A stretch of DNA of 64,000 nucleotides from Enterococcus saigonensis (GTDB lineage: Bacteria > Bacillota > Bacilli > Lactobacillales > Enterococcaceae). Position numbers and translations under genes: made by a program. Shown piece after piece: positions 48,270 to 57,629 of the stretch. The stretch covers positions 1,037,001-1,101,000 of the forward strand of contig NZ_AP022822.1 of assembly GCF_011397115.1 (NCBI RefSeq). Reading direction: 5' to 3'. Below the pieces are notes generated by a model. It searched no databases. It had not been told where the DNA came from and saw only the letters and a list, made by a program, of their open reading frames with translations. The first letter of the stretch is position 1, and every line of letters starts with the position of its first letter.

Positions 48270-50168
48270 ATGAAAGAATTAAAAGTAGTAGGCCTACATA
48301 AAACTTACGGTGAAAAAACATTATTTCACGACTTGAACTTTATCATCCATGAAAAAGATCGAATTGGTTTAATTGGAATTAATGGAACCGGCAAAAGTAG
48401 CTTGTTAAAAATTATAGCCGGCATTGAAAGTGGCGACGGTGATTTGAATCCTCTAGAATATGCCAAAGATTACCGAATTGCTTATTTGACTCAAGATAGT
48501 AATTTTGATGGTAATCAAACCGTTTTACAAGCAGTTTTTGAGAGTGACAGTCCAAAAGTACAAGTAGTTAAAGAATACGAGCAAGCTTTGCAACTTTTAA
48601 CAAAAGATGGCACAAATGAGCAAGCGCAAAAACGTTTTGCTAAAGCTGAGGCTGCTATGAATGAACAAGATGCCTGGCAGACGGATACAAATGCTAAAAT
48701 TATTTTGCAAAAGTTAGGTATTCAACAGCTCAATGAATCTATCAAAAACTTATCTGGAGGCCAACAAAAGCGGGTTGGATTGGCGCAAGTTTTAATTGAT
48801 GAACCTGATTTACTTTTATTGGATGAACCTACAAACCACTTGGATTATGATGCAATTACGTGGCTAGAAAATTATTTAAAGAATTATCAAGGATCCCTAT
48901 TAATGGTTACCCATGATCGTTATTTCTTAGATAGAGTCACCAACAGGATTTTTGAACTTTCAGAAGGAAGTTTGCAAGAATTTGGTGGTAACTATGAATA
49001 TTATTTAGCAGCTAAAGCAGAAAGAGAACGCGTAAGTGCTGAAGCAGAACAAAAGAAAAAGCAACTGTATAAACAAGAGCTTGCTTGGATGCGAGCAGGT
49101 GCTAAGGCGAGAAGTACAAAACAACAAGCTCGGATAAATCGATTTGAAAATTTAAAAGAGAGTCTGGTTCAAAATAAAGCAGACGCACAAGTAAATATCG
49201 AAATTGCAACTAAACGACTCGGTAAAAAAGTCATTGAATTAAAACAAGCAAATTATGCTTTTGAAAATAAATTAATCTTAGAAAATTTTGACTTGTTAAT
49301 TCAATCTAGAGAACGAATTGGGATTACGGGGGAAAATGGTGCAGGAAAGTCGACGTTACTAAATATTCTCGCAGGTAAAATTCCATTACAAAATGGTATT
49401 TTATCAATTGGTGAGACAGTAAGGATGGCCTATTATACCCAGCAAAACGACATCATGGATCCTACGCAACGAATGATTAGTTATTTACAAGAAGTAGCAG
49501 AGATGGTCAAAAAAAATGATGGAACACAAGTTAGTGTCACTGAAATGTTGGAACGCTTTTTATTTCCACGCCACACTCATGGTACTCCGATTGGAAAACT
49601 TTCTGGTGGTGAAAAAAGGCGCTTATTCTTACTAAAATTATTAATGAGCCAGCCTAATGTTTTGTTGCTAGATGAACCAACCAACGATTTAGATATTGCA
49701 ACTTTGACCGTATTGGAAGATTATTTGGATACATTCGCTGGTGCAGTAGTGACAGTCTCTCATGATCGTTACTTTTTGGATAAAGTGGCTGAAAAATTGT
49801 TAGTTTTTGAAGGTGACGGTATTATTACGTCTTATTTTGGCAGTATTACTGATTATTTAACTCAAAGTATACCAGAGGTTGCCTTGTCAGAAGATATTAA
49901 AAAAGAAGCTGATTATTCAAAAAAAGAAGTTACTACCAAGAACGTTAAAAAGAAATTAACTTATATGGAGCAAAAAGAATGGGAAACGATTGAAGAAGAT
50001 ATCACGTTATTAGAAAATCAAATCGACGATTTAACAGAAAAAATGAACCATCAAGGTGCTGATTTTACGAAATTACAAGAACTGCAAAAGCAAATAAGTG
50101 AAGCAGAAAGCCAATTGGAAGAAAAAATGAAGCGTTGGGAATATTTAAGTGCGTTTGCAGTGGATTAG
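48270..50168 (+). CDS. ABC-F family ATPase (Uup/YfmR type)
   Basis: A 632-residue protein with two ATPase domains and no membrane helix. First domain: Walker A GINGTGKSS, signature NLSGGQQKRVGLAQ, Walker B LLLLDEPTNHLD. Second: GENGAGKST, KLSGGEKRRLFLLK, VLLLDEPTNDLD. The inter-domain linker contains WMRAGAKARSTKQQARINRF, typical of Uup/YfmR, and the C-terminus is a coiled coil (about 565-625). ABC-F proteins of this kind bind the ribosomal E site and relieve stalls, for example at proline-rich stretches; it is not a classical antibiotic-resistance ABC-F. It precedes thyA. Confidence 0.92.
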   Translation: MKELKVVGLHKTYGEKTLFHDLNFIIHEKDRIGLIGINGTGKSSLLKIIAGIESGDGDLNPLEYAKDYRIAYLTQDSNFDGNQTVLQAVFESDSPKVQVVKEYEQALQLLTKDGTNEQAQKRFAKAEAAMNEQDAWQTDTNAKIILQKLGIQQLNESIKNLSGGQQKRVGLAQVLIDEPDLLLLDEPTNHLDYDAITWLENYLKNYQGSLLMVTHDRYFLDRVTNRIFELSEGSLQEFGGNYEYYLAAKAERERVSAEAEQKKKQLYKQELAWMRAGAKARSTKQQARINRFENLKESLVQNKADAQVNIEIATKRLGKKVIELKQANYAFENKLILENFDLLIQSRERIGITGENGAGKSTLLNILAGKIPLQNGILSIGETVRMAYYTQQNDIMDPTQRMISYLQEVAEMVKKNDGTQVSVTEMLERFLFPRHTHGTPIGKLSGGEKRRLFLLKLLMSQPNVLLLDEPTNDLDIATLTVLEDYLDTFAGAVVTVSHDRYFLDKVAEKLLVFEGDGIITSYFGSITDYLTQSIPEVALSEDIKKEADYSKKEVTTKNVKKKLTYMEQKEWETIEEDITLLENQIDDLTEKMNHQGADFTKLQELQKQISEAESQLEEKMKRWEYLSAFAVD

Positions 50169-50201
50169 TAAATCTACACCAATCATTTGAGGAGGATATT
50201 C

Positions 50202-51149
50202 ATGGAGCAAGCATATTTAGATTTAGGAAAAAAATTAATAGAACATGGACACGATAAAGGAGATCGTACCGGTACTGGAACCAAAAGTTTATTTGGATAT
50301 CAGATGCGTTTTGATTTGAATGAAGGTTTTCCTTTGTTAACTACAAAACGGGTACCATTTGGTTTAATTAAAAGTGAGTTGCTGTGGTTTTTAAAAGGTG
50401 ATACTAATATTCGCTACTTGTTGCAACACAACAATCATATATGGGATGAATGGGCCTTTGAGCGTTACGTTAAAAGCGTGGATTATAAAGGACCAGACAT
50501 GACAGATTTTGGGCGCCGTTCTTTAGTGGATGAAAACTTCAATGAAGAGTATCAAAAACAATTAAAACATTTTTGTGAAAAAATTGTTGCTGATGAAAAT
50601 TTTGCGGAAAAACATGGAGATTTAGGCCACATTTATGGCTATCAATGGCGCCATTGGGAAAAACAAGATGGGACTTTTATCGATCAAATTAAAGATGTTA
50701 TTGAAATGATTAAAGAAAACCCTAATTCCCGTCGTCTAATCGTGACAGCTTGGAATCCAGAAGACATTCCATCAATGGCTTTGCCACCGTGTCATACAAT
50801 GTTTCAATTTTATGTTTACGATGGAAAGCTAAGTTGCCAACTGTATCAAAGAAGCGCCGATGTCTTTTTGGGTGTTCCATTTAACATTGCCAGTTATGCA
50901 TTGCTAACGCATTTAATTGCTCATGAAACTGGTCTTGGCGTTGGAGAATTTGTGCATACTTTAGGTGATGCACATTTGTATCAAAATCATATTGACCAAA
51001 TGAAAGAACAATTGTCTCGCGATGTGCGTCCTGCGCCTACCTTAATTTTAAATGAAGATAAGGTCTCCGTTTTTGACTTTGAAATGGAAGATATTCAATT
51101 AGAAAACTATCACCCACATCCAACAATTAAAGCACCAATTGCGGTTTAA
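50202..51149 (+). CDS. thyA: Thymidylate synthase
   Basis: A 315-residue ThyA of the long form (with the insertion also present in Lactobacillus casei). The catalytic Cys lies in ALPPCHTMFQFYV at about residue 197. RSADVFLGVPFNIASYALL and HTLGDAHLYQNH are conserved substrate-binding blocks. It makes dTMP from dUMP with methylene-tetrahydrofolate as donor and reductant. ATG 50202 follows AGGAGG; a frame from 50187 runs through the ribosome binding site. dfrA follows 34 bases later and recycles the dihydrofolate produced. Confidence 0.97.
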   Translation: MEQAYLDLGKKLIEHGHDKGDRTGTGTKSLFGYQMRFDLNEGFPLLTTKRVPFGLIKSELLWFLKGDTNIRYLLQHNNHIWDEWAFERYVKSVDYKGPDMTDFGRRSLVDENFNEEYQKQLKHFCEKIVADENFAEKHGDLGHIYGYQWRHWEKQDGTFIDQIKDVIEMIKENPNSRRLIVTAWNPEDIPSMALPPCHTMFQFYVYDGKLSCQLYQRSADVFLGVPFNIASYALLTHLIAHETGLGVGEFVHTLGDAHLYQNHIDQMKEQLSRDVRPAPTLILNEDKVSVFDFEMEDIQLENYHPHPTIKAPIAV

Positions 51150-51183
51150 GTTTTAAAAAAGATTTAATAAAAAGGAGGTAACT

Positions 51184-51684
51184 ATGTTAGCAGCAATTTG
51201 GGCTCAAGATCAAAATGGCTTAATTGGCAAAAATGAAGTTTTGCCTTGGTATTTACCCGATGATTTGAAATTTTTTAAAGCAACAACGATAAATAAGACA
51301 TTAGTCATGGGCAGACGAACCTTTGAAGGAATGGGGGGGCGTCCCTTACCCAATCGCACCACAATTGTTTTAACACGTGATATAACGTATCAAGCACCAG
51401 CAGGCGTACATGTTATGCATGACACTGCTGAAGTGATTAATTATGCTCAATCAAAAGATCACACGGTTTTCATCGCCGGTGGTAGTATGATTTATGCATC
51501 TTTATTGCCAGCGTGTAATTATATTTTTAGAACAGTGATTGAAGATTCCTTTGAAGGTGATACGTATTTTCCTGAAGTTAAGTGGGAGAACTGGCGCTTA
51601 GTCAAAAAGGTTGCGGGAAAAGTCGATGAGAAAAATAAATTTCCCCACTTTTTTGAAGAGTATGAACGCATCCATTTAGACTAG
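51184..51684 (+). CDS. dfrA: Dihydrofolate reductase
   Basis: A 166-residue chromosomal DHFR. Key parts: AAIWAQDQNGLIGKNEVLPW at the start, the acidic catalytic residue in LPDDLKFFKATT, VMGRRTFEGMGGRPLPNR for NADPH, and FIAGGSMIYASLL. It reduces dihydrofolate to tetrahydrofolate and is the trimethoprim target. AAAAGGAGG precedes the ATG. It is coupled with thyA, an order kept across Firmicutes. A bidirectional terminator follows. Confidence 0.96.
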   Translation: MLAAIWAQDQNGLIGKNEVLPWYLPDDLKFFKATTINKTLVMGRRTFEGMGGRPLPNRTTIVLTRDITYQAPAGVHVMHDTAEVINYAQSKDHTVFIAGGSMIYASLLPACNYIFRTVIEDSFEGDTYFPEVKWENWRLVKKVAGKVDEKNKFPHFFEEYERIHLD

Positions 51685-51695
51685 AAAAAAGGTAT

Positions 51696-51742
51696 AAAAA
51701 AGGTATAATTAGAAGTTAAAAATCTTCTAATTATACCTTTTT
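51696..51742. terminator. Bidirectional terminator between dfrA and the hemolysin III gene
   Basis: AAAAAGGTATAATTAGAAG pairs perfectly with CTTCTAATTATACCTTTTT, with A and T runs on both sides. A partial copy of AAAAAAGGTATA sits just upstream. Confidence 0.9.
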
Positions 51743-51753
51743 AAGTAACTTAT

Positions 51754-52407
51754 TTACGTATAAAGTAAAATAGAAAAGTACATTAAGCTAGCACCTAACA
51801 TGACAAATAAGTGCCAGACAACGTGCATGAAGCGAATATTTTTAAGGCTGTAAAAAAGAGCGCCAACCGAATAGGCAACACCGCCTGCGACTAGAAGTCC
51901 AGTACCAACATTGCCTAAAGAAAGCCATAAATCTTTAGCTGCAATCAAACAAAGCCACCCCATAAAGAGATAAATTAAAGTAGAAACTTTTGAGACTGTA
52001 TCTTTTTTATGTAGTGTCAAAGATTTATAGACAATACCACTGATAGCTAAAAGCCAAATTAGTGCAAATAGTGTCCAACCAAGCCAACCTTGAATACTTA
52101 GTAGACAAAAAGGAGTATAGCTACCTGCTATTAAAAGAAAAATCGAATCGTGATCAAAAACTTGAAACACTTTTTTTGCTTTAGTAAAAATTAGGCTATG
52201 AAATAAGGTGGAAGATAAAAATAATAAAATCATCATGGAACCATAAATTGCATAAGAGACTACATGAAGAGACGAGCCTAACCGTGCTCCTTTGACTAAT
52301 AAAACGACTAGACCAGCGACTGCTAAACCAAAACCGATACCGTGTGTTACAGCATTTAAGACTTCGTTGACGATTAAATATTTGCGAGAAAATTGCGGTT
52401 TATCCAC
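51754..52407 (-). CDS. Hemolysin III/PAQR family membrane protein
   Basis: A 217-residue protein with seven predicted membrane helices. Family motifs: EVLNAVTHGIGFGLA in helix one, DHDSIFLLIAGSYTPF with the conserved Asp/Ser, and HVVWHLFVMLGA with paired His near the end; these form a metal site in PAQR proteins. The name hemolysin III reflects an old assay, and the real role is probably lipid hydrolysis or membrane homeostasis. GTG 52407 is chosen because AAAGGAGGAAG precedes it; ATG 52440 would place that site inside the gene. Confidence 0.88.
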   Translation of the reverse strand: MDKPQFSRKYLIVNEVLNAVTHGIGFGLAVAGLVVLLVKGARLGSSLHVVSYAIYGSMMILLFLSSTLFHSLIFTKAKKVFQVFDHDSIFLLIAGSYTPFCLLSIQGWLGWTLFALIWLLAISGIVYKSLTLHKKDTVSKVSTLIYLFMGWLCLIAAKDLWLSLGNVGTGLLVAGGVAYSVGALFYSLKNIRFMHVVWHLFVMLGASLMYFSILLYT

Positions 52408-52544
52408 GTATTTACTTCCTCCTTTTAGGGAATATTTCAAAATTAATGAAAAAACAAAATGTCTCTGTTATACTTAACGACAGAGCATGTTTAGCTGTAT
52501 TTTAACATGAAGATAAGCAATGTTAAAGGAAGAGTGAAGGAGCC

Positions 52545-53390
52545 ATGGCAAAACTTAAAATAGTTACGGATTCATCGTGTACGATGGAAAAAACATTACA
52601 AGAAAAATTAGATATTCAAATTGTTCCCTTGTCAGTTATGATTGATGGCGTTTTATATAAAGATGATGAAACGTTACCAGGAGAAAAATTTATGAGTATG
52701 ATGGCAAGTGCCAAAGAATTGCCTAAAACAAGTCAGCCGCCGATAGGTGAGTTTGTGGAACTTTTTGACGAACTAGGAGCTGATGGCAGTCAGGTGTTGT
52801 CTATTCATATGACAAAAGGATTGAGCGGGACTGTTGAAGCGGCGCGTCAAGCGAGTAATTTGTCAAAAAGTGACGTGACAGTCATAGACAGTGATACAAC
52901 AGACCAAGGATTATCTTTCCAAGTTATTAAAGCTGCTGAAATGGCAAGAGCTGGCAGTAGTTTAATGGAAGTTTTGGCAGCGGTTGAAAAAGTACGAGAA
53001 AATACGAAACTCTACATTGGGGTTTCCACTTTGGACAATTTAGTGAAAGGTGGCCGTATTAGTCGGGCTACTGGTATTTTATCGAACTTATTAAATATGC
53101 GTGTCGTAATGGACTTTGATCATTCAGAATTAATTCCTGTAGTTAAAGGTCGTGGAGCTAAAACATTTACTAAATGGTTTGAAGGTTTGAAAAAAGAATT
53201 ACAACAAAAAACAAACGTCAAAAGTATTGGCATTTCTCATGCTGATGGATTGACATTATGTGAAGAGTTTAAAAAGGAACTGCAAGAACTATTTCCAGAA
53301 ATGCATATTCCTTTGTTACACACAACACCAATTATTGCGACCCATACTGGTAAAGGCGCTTTTGCCATCACCTATTATACCGAAGACTAA
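52545..53390 (+). CDS. DegV family fatty-acid-binding protein
   Basis: A 281-residue DegV-fold protein. TDSSCTMEKTL near the N-terminus and the IHMTKGLSGTVEAARQAS block form the fatty-acid head-group site, with DSDTTDQGLSFQV next. Such FakB-like proteins present fatty acids to the FakA kinase for incorporation into phospholipid; FakA is not in this window. GAAGGAG precedes the ATG. A long structured RNA element begins eight bases after the stop codon. Confidence 0.9.
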   Translation: MAKLKIVTDSSCTMEKTLQEKLDIQIVPLSVMIDGVLYKDDETLPGEKFMSMMASAKELPKTSQPPIGEFVELFDELGADGSQVLSIHMTKGLSGTVEAARQASNLSKSDVTVIDSDTTDQGLSFQVIKAAEMARAGSSLMEVLAAVEKVRENTKLYIGVSTLDNLVKGGRISRATGILSNLLNMRVVMDFDHSELIPVVKGRGAKTFTKWFEGLKKELQQKTNVKSIGISHADGLTLCEEFKKELQELFPEMHIPLLHTTPIIATHTGKGAFAITYYTED

Positions 53391-53397
53391 TAATTTG

Positions 53398-53546
53398 AAG
53401 TTGAGACAAGATAAGTTGGCAAAGTGCCAAAATCAGATAGTTAAGTGCGCTTAAACTTTAAAAGCTGGTAAAAGCTTTTAAAATTAGCGTTTAGCTAAAT
53501 AATTTTGGTAATCAAGGCTAACTTATGTTTTTGTTTCAACTTTTTT
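53398..53546 (+). ncRNA. Multi-branched structured RNA candidate ending in a terminator
   Basis: Three nested stems enclose three hairpins. P1: AAGTTGAGACA (53398-53408) with TGTTTCAACTT (53532-53542), followed by a T-run. P2: ATAAGTTGGC (53411-53420) with GCTAACTTAT (53517-53526). P3: CCAAAAT (53427-53433) with ATTTTGG (53502-53508). Inside are TTAAG/CTTAA (53441-53454), TTTAAAAGCT/AGCTTTTAAA (53457-53482) and TTTAG/CTAAA (53490-53499). This is far more than a terminator needs. No strong promoter lies directly upstream, so it may be a degV 3' UTR processed into a small RNA. No known RNA class was recognised. Confidence 0.55.
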
Positions 53547-53846
53547 CTTTCCATGTGAAAAACTTTGAATAATCAATTAAAATTGCGGAAAAGTAAAGCT
53601 TTGTATGCAAAAGACTGGTGCGCTACCTTTTTCCTTCTTTTTTTGCTAGAATAAGCTTTGCTATAACTTTTGCTGCTTGTTAAAAAATATAAGACTGATG
53701 TAGCGCTTGAAACATAAAATTAGACTGTCCTTTTTTAGCATTGCAATAAAAATAAAATTATTAAAAAAATACGCAACCAAGCTTTTTTTATGAGCGTAAT
53801 GTGATAATTTGCGGTTGTTTCAGTAAGTTAAAAGGAGGTTAGGCCT
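53547..53846 (+). other. Intergenic region upstream of the GDSL esterase gene
   Basis: About 300 AT-rich bases. Two direct copies of AAGACTGxTG...CGCT (53611-53624 and 53691-53707) are present, and GCGCTAC (53620-53626) could pair with GTAGCGC (53700-53706). CAACC/GGTTG may form a further hairpin near 53778-53818. No ORF with a ribosome binding site was seen. Confidence 0.4.
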
Positions 53847-54746
53847 TTGAAATTTTTTAAACCACTGATTACGCTTTTGTGCCTGGTAATTGGTGCAATG
53901 CTTTTTTATATTGTATTAAATCAAACAATTCCAGCAGCCCAGCCAATCTTAAAACCAACTTCAGTAAATGAGGTAGTAAAAAATCAAAAAGAAAAAATTC
54001 ATTTTGTAGCGATTGGAGACTCTCTAACAGAAGGGATTGGTGACGAAACAAAACGAGGCGGTTTTGTGCCTATAGTAACAAATGATATGCAAGAGCGTTA
54101 TCGTTTGACCAGTGTGGAAGTAGAAAACTACGGAGTGGCTGGTGAACGTAGTGATCAGATTTTAAAACGGATAAAAAAAGAAAAAACAATTTTAGAAAAT
54201 ATTGCTACTGCTGATGTGCTAACTTTAACAGTTGGCGGAAATGATTTAATGAAAGTTATCCAAGATAATTTTTTTGGTTTGACAACTAAAACTTTTAAAA
54301 GACCACAAGAAAAATATCAAAAAAGGATAACAGAAATTATCACATTGCTGCAAAAAGAAAACAAACAAGCGCCAATTTATGTCTTTGGTATCTATAATCC
54401 TTTTTATTTAAACTTTCCTGAAATTACCGACATGCAAAAAATTGTTGATAATTGGAATTTAGCTACGGAAGAAACTGTAAAAACTTTTAAAAATGTTCAT
54501 TTTATTCCGATTAATGACTTATTATACCGAGGCTTAGATAATGAAGTAGGAATCGACAGTACATTGGATTCTTCAGAAGAAGCTGAATTAAAGAGTACAG
54601 ATAGTAGCGATTTAAATATTATTGACAATAATGCTTTGTACGATCAAGATAAATTTCATCCGAATAATTTAGGCTATCAGTTAATGGCTAATGCGTTAAG
54701 AGATGAACTCATTAAAACCAAAGCCCAATGGTTAGTTAAAAAGTAA
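53847..54746 (+). CDS. SGNH/GDSL esterase, YpmR-like
   Basis: A 299-residue protein with an N-terminal membrane anchor or signal (about residues 7-24). SGNH blocks: block I AIGDSLTEGIGDE with the catalytic Ser (about 58), block II Gly in YGVAGERSDQ, block III LTVGGNDLM with the Asn, and block V DKFHPNNLGYQLM with the Asp/His pair. It is an extracytoplasmic lipase/esterase; Bacillus YpmR is the counterpart by order with ypmS and msrA. The TTG start follows AAAGGAGG. Confidence 0.88.
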   Translation: MKFFKPLITLLCLVIGAMLFYIVLNQTIPAAQPILKPTSVNEVVKNQKEKIHFVAIGDSLTEGIGDETKRGGFVPIVTNDMQERYRLTSVEVENYGVAGERSDQILKRIKKEKTILENIATADVLTLTVGGNDLMKVIQDNFFGLTTKTFKRPQEKYQKRITEIITLLQKENKQAPIYVFGIYNPFYLNFPEITDMQKIVDNWNLATEETVKTFKNVHFIPINDLLYRGLDNEVGIDSTLDSSEEAELKSTDSSDLNIIDNNALYDQDKFHPNNLGYQLMANALRDELIKTKAQWLVKK

Positions 54747-54774
54747 TTAAGGAAAAGACGAGGAGCAGTTGCAT

Positions 54775-55428
54775 ATGACTGAAAATAAACCGACCCATAC
54801 TCGCGAAGAAAAACGAACAGCACAAAAGATTGATTTTAAAAAGATGAATGGTTGGAAAATTGCCTTTCTTGTTCTACTTGCCTTTATTTTAGGTACAGGA
54901 GTTTTTCTTGGAACACGAATTTTTTCAAATCGAGAACCTGATTATCATCAATCCACCAAAGTAACCGAAAAACAAGGACAAGAAGTAACAACAATCTCCA
55001 TGAATAAAAGTCAATTGAATGCTTTAATTGACTATTATTTAACTGATTTCCAAAAAGATAGCAGTGTGAAATATCAATTTGCTTTGGAAAATGAAGCGAT
55101 GCTTTCTGGCGAAACCAAGGTATTGAATTTTCCTGTTCATTTTTATTTGTATTTTGATCCTTTTGTGATGGAAAATGGGAATATCCAATTGCAAGCTAAA
55201 AGTATGTCAATTGGTACACTTGGATTGCCGATTGAAGAAGTGATGAAATTGGTAAAACGTGGATATGATTTTCCAAAATGGATTGAAGTAAAACCAAAGG
55301 ATAAATCCATTACGCTACGGTTAGATCAGTTCCAATTACCAACTGGCCTTTTTGTAAAGGCAAAGAAAATCAATTTAATTGACGATGAGATTCAAGTAGG
55401 CTTATATTTACCAGAAAGAAAGGACTGA
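54775..55428 (+). CDS. ypmS: YpmS-like membrane-anchored protein (DUF2140)
   Basis: A 217-residue protein with a charged cytoplasmic lead (residues 1-25), one membrane helix (about 27-47) and an outside DUF2140 domain (SMNKSQLNALIDYYLTDF and LNFPVHFYLYFDPFVMENG). Function is unknown; the fold may bind lipid. ATG 54775 lies nine bases after GAGGAG; in-frame TTG 54769 is too close. The stop lies four bases before msrA. Confidence 0.85.
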   Translation: MTENKPTHTREEKRTAQKIDFKKMNGWKIAFLVLLAFILGTGVFLGTRIFSNREPDYHQSTKVTEKQGQEVTTISMNKSQLNALIDYYLTDFQKDSSVKYQFALENEAMLSGETKVLNFPVHFYLYFDPFVMENGNIQLQAKSMSIGTLGLPIEEVMKLVKRGYDFPKWIEVKPKDKSITLRLDQFQLPTGLFVKAKKINLIDDEIQVGLYLPERKD

Positions 55429-55432
55429 TTTG

Positions 55433-55954
55433 ATGGAACGAGCAATTTTTGCAGGTGGTTGTTTTTGGTGTATGGTACAGCCATTTGATGAACAACCAGG
55501 TATTTATACGGTAACTTCTGGCTATACAGGTGGACATGTCGAAAATCCAACCTATGAACAAGTTTTAACTCATACGACAGGACATACAGAAGCTGTTGAG
55601 ATTATTTTTGATCCGACTGTAATTAGTTATGCGGATTTATTGCAAATTTATTGGCAACAAACCGACCCAACAGATGCATTTGGACAATTTCAAGATCGTG
55701 GAGACAACTACCGCCCAGTAATTTTTTATTTAAATGAAGAGCAAAAACTTACAGCTGAAAAAAGTCGACAAGCTTTAGCAGACAGTGGGATTTTCAAGGA
55801 GCCGATTGTCACTAAAATCGAACCTGCTCAACCTTTTTACGAGGCAGAAGGCTATCATCAGGATTATTACAAGAAAAATCCTCAAAATTTTGCATTAAAT
55901 CACCAAAGAAGAGCTGAATTCATAAAAAAACATTGGGAGGATTTTAATGCGTAG
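55433..55954 (+). CDS. msrA: Peptide methionine sulfoxide reductase A
   Basis: A 173-residue MsrA. The catalytic motif AGGCFWC holds the nucleophilic Cys followed two residues later by a second Cys. SGYTGGHVENPTYEQV and the late AEGYHQDYYKKNPQ are conserved substrate and recycling blocks. It reduces methionine-S-sulfoxide in proteins with thioredoxin. AAGGA precedes ATG 55433. The stop overlaps the next start by eight bases. No msrB is adjacent, unlike in Bacillus. Confidence 0.95.
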   Translation: MERAIFAGGCFWCMVQPFDEQPGIYTVTSGYTGGHVENPTYEQVLTHTTGHTEAVEIIFDPTVISYADLLQIYWQQTDPTDAFGQFQDRGDNYRPVIFYLNEEQKLTAEKSRQALADSGIFKEPIVTKIEPAQPFYEAEGYHQDYYKKNPQNFALNHQRRAEFIKKHWEDFNA

Positions 55955-56168
55955 AAGTTTTTATCACTATGTTCTTACTTTGAAAGGTCCCAATCATCTT
56001 AGTGAAGAGCAAGTTTTTGCTAATCATGTTAGTCATGATATTCAATTTCCTAAACACACCAGTGATTATGACGAATTATCAAACTATTTAGAAATGAACG
56101 TGGATTACTTGTCTAGTATGGACATTTTTGATCGTATTTATGAACAATACGTAGAAAATAATCGTTAA
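55947..56168 (+). CDS. YozE-like SAM-fold small protein
   Basis: A 73-residue protein beginning RRSFYHYVLTLKGP and containing FANHVSHDIQFPKHTSDYDE, the YozE/UPF0346 pattern (SAM-like five-helix bundle). Function is unknown. Ribosome binding site TGGGAGG lies in the end of msrA, so translation is coupled. It is followed 15 bases later by the CtpA protease gene. Confidence 0.88.
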   Translation: MRRSFYHYVLTLKGPNHLSEEQVFANHVSHDIQFPKHTSDYDELSNYLEMNVDYLSSMDIFDRIYEQYVENNR

Positions 56169-56183
56169 GAAAGTAGGCTAGGG

Positions 56184-57614
56184 ATGAAAAAAATATCTGT
56201 AAAATTATACTTCGTCTCTTTCGTTGCAGCGGCGCTTTTATTTGGCGGTGGCGGTTATTTATACGGTACACTTCATGAATTACAAAAAGAATCCCTTGCA
56301 ACCCAGAAAGATGACTTAGCAAAAGTACGTCAGTTATATGACGAAATAAAGACCAGTTATTACCGAGATGTGGATTCTAAAACTTTAGTAAATGGTGCGC
56401 TAAAAGGCATGACAGAAGCTTTAGGAGATCCGTATACAACATTTTTAGATGAAGAAGGTTCTAGTCAGTTAAACCAATCACTCTCAGATAGTTTTGAAGG
56501 AATTGGTGCGACTTTGCAAATAAAAAATGATTATCCTGAAATAGCCCAATCACCAATTAAGGGTACACCGGCTGCCAAAAATGGGTTGCGAGCAAAGGAT
56601 ATTATTTTAAAAGTAGATGACATGACTACAAAAGGTAAAAAATTAGATATGGTCGTCAGTAAAATTCGAGGTAAAAAAGGAACAGAAGTAACTTTAGAAA
56701 TTAAAAGAGGCAGTGAAACTTTTACCATTAGTTTAAGACGTGCAAAAATTCCTTTGCACACTGTAGCAGACAAAATCAGTGAAGAAGACAATCAAATTGG
56801 TGTAATCCAAATTACAAGTTTTGGCGAAAATACTGCAAAAGAACTAAAAGATGCGATTGTTTCTTTACGTAAACAAGGAGCAAAGTCTTTTCTCCTTGAT
56901 GTTAGACAAAATCCCGGTGGACTGTTAGATCAAGTTGAAGAAATGGCGAGCATGTTTTTAAAAGACGGTCAAACAATTGTGGAATTTAAAGACAATCACC
57001 GTACGGTTTCAAAAGCCGTTGCTTCTGAAAAATTCGATCAAGGCTTTAAGGTGAGTGAACCAAGTGTTGTTTTAGTTGATGGTGGTTCTGCTTCAGCGGC
57101 TGAAATTTTTGCAGCGGCTTTAAAAGAATCAGCGGATGTACCGATCATTGGTACTACAACTTTTGGTAAGGGAACTGTCCAAACGATAAGTCCAATTGAT
57201 GATCAAAGTAGTCTAAAATTAACTGTTAGCAAATGGTTAACCCCAAAAGGTCATTGGATTCACGAAAAGGGACTAACACCAACGATCAAGGCTGATTTTC
57301 CTGATTACGCCTACCTTGCACCTTTGCCTCGAGATAAAGAATTAAAAGAAGGCCAGACATCTGCTGAAGTGAAACGTTTGAATCGTTTTTTAGTTGCTCT
57401 TGGTTATGATACAAAAGGAGACGTCTTTACGAAAAAAACGACAATTGCGTTAAAAGATTTTCAAAATAAACATAAATTGTCTGTAACAGGCATTTTAAAT
57501 AAAGAAACAGCTGATGCAATTGAAAAAGAATTAGCAATACAAATTACTGTTCATGATGAAGCATATCATAGCGGAATTACTGAATTGAAAAAAGAAATGA
57601 TGGCAAAGAAGTGA
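56184..57614 (+). CDS. CtpA-type C-terminal processing protease (S41) with PDZ and peptidoglycan-binding domains
   Basis: A 476-residue exported serine protease. A signal/anchor helix (about residues 7-26) is followed by a PDZ domain (about 100-180), the S41 core with Ser in DGGSASAAEIFAAAL (about 305) and Lys in TTTFGKGTVQ, and a peptidoglycan-binding domain (about 390-450: VKRLNRFLVALGYDTKG). It cleaves envelope or secreted proteins at their C-termini. Counterparts are B. subtilis CtpB and YvjB. The gene starts after a short gap from yozE and is followed by lepB in the same operon. Confidence 0.93.
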   Translation: MKKISVKLYFVSFVAAALLFGGGGYLYGTLHELQKESLATQKDDLAKVRQLYDEIKTSYYRDVDSKTLVNGALKGMTEALGDPYTTFLDEEGSSQLNQSLSDSFEGIGATLQIKNDYPEIAQSPIKGTPAAKNGLRAKDIILKVDDMTTKGKKLDMVVSKIRGKKGTEVTLEIKRGSETFTISLRRAKIPLHTVADKISEEDNQIGVIQITSFGENTAKELKDAIVSLRKQGAKSFLLDVRQNPGGLLDQVEEMASMFLKDGQTIVEFKDNHRTVSKAVASEKFDQGFKVSEPSVVLVDGGSASAAEIFAAALKESADVPIIGTTTFGKGTVQTISPIDDQSSLKLTVSKWLTPKGHWIHEKGLTPTIKADFPDYAYLAPLPRDKELKEGQTSAEVKRLNRFLVALGYDTKGDVFTKKTTIALKDFQNKHKLSVTGILNKETADAIEKELAIQITVHDEAYHSGITELKKEMMAKK

Positions 57615-57629
57615 TGCAGGAGAAGTTGT

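Noticed and set aside
53398..53546. 6S RNA identity for the structured element
   Set aside because: 6S RNA is a single long rod with a central bubble; here a multiloop with three separate hairpins is closed by P3, so the match is not supported.
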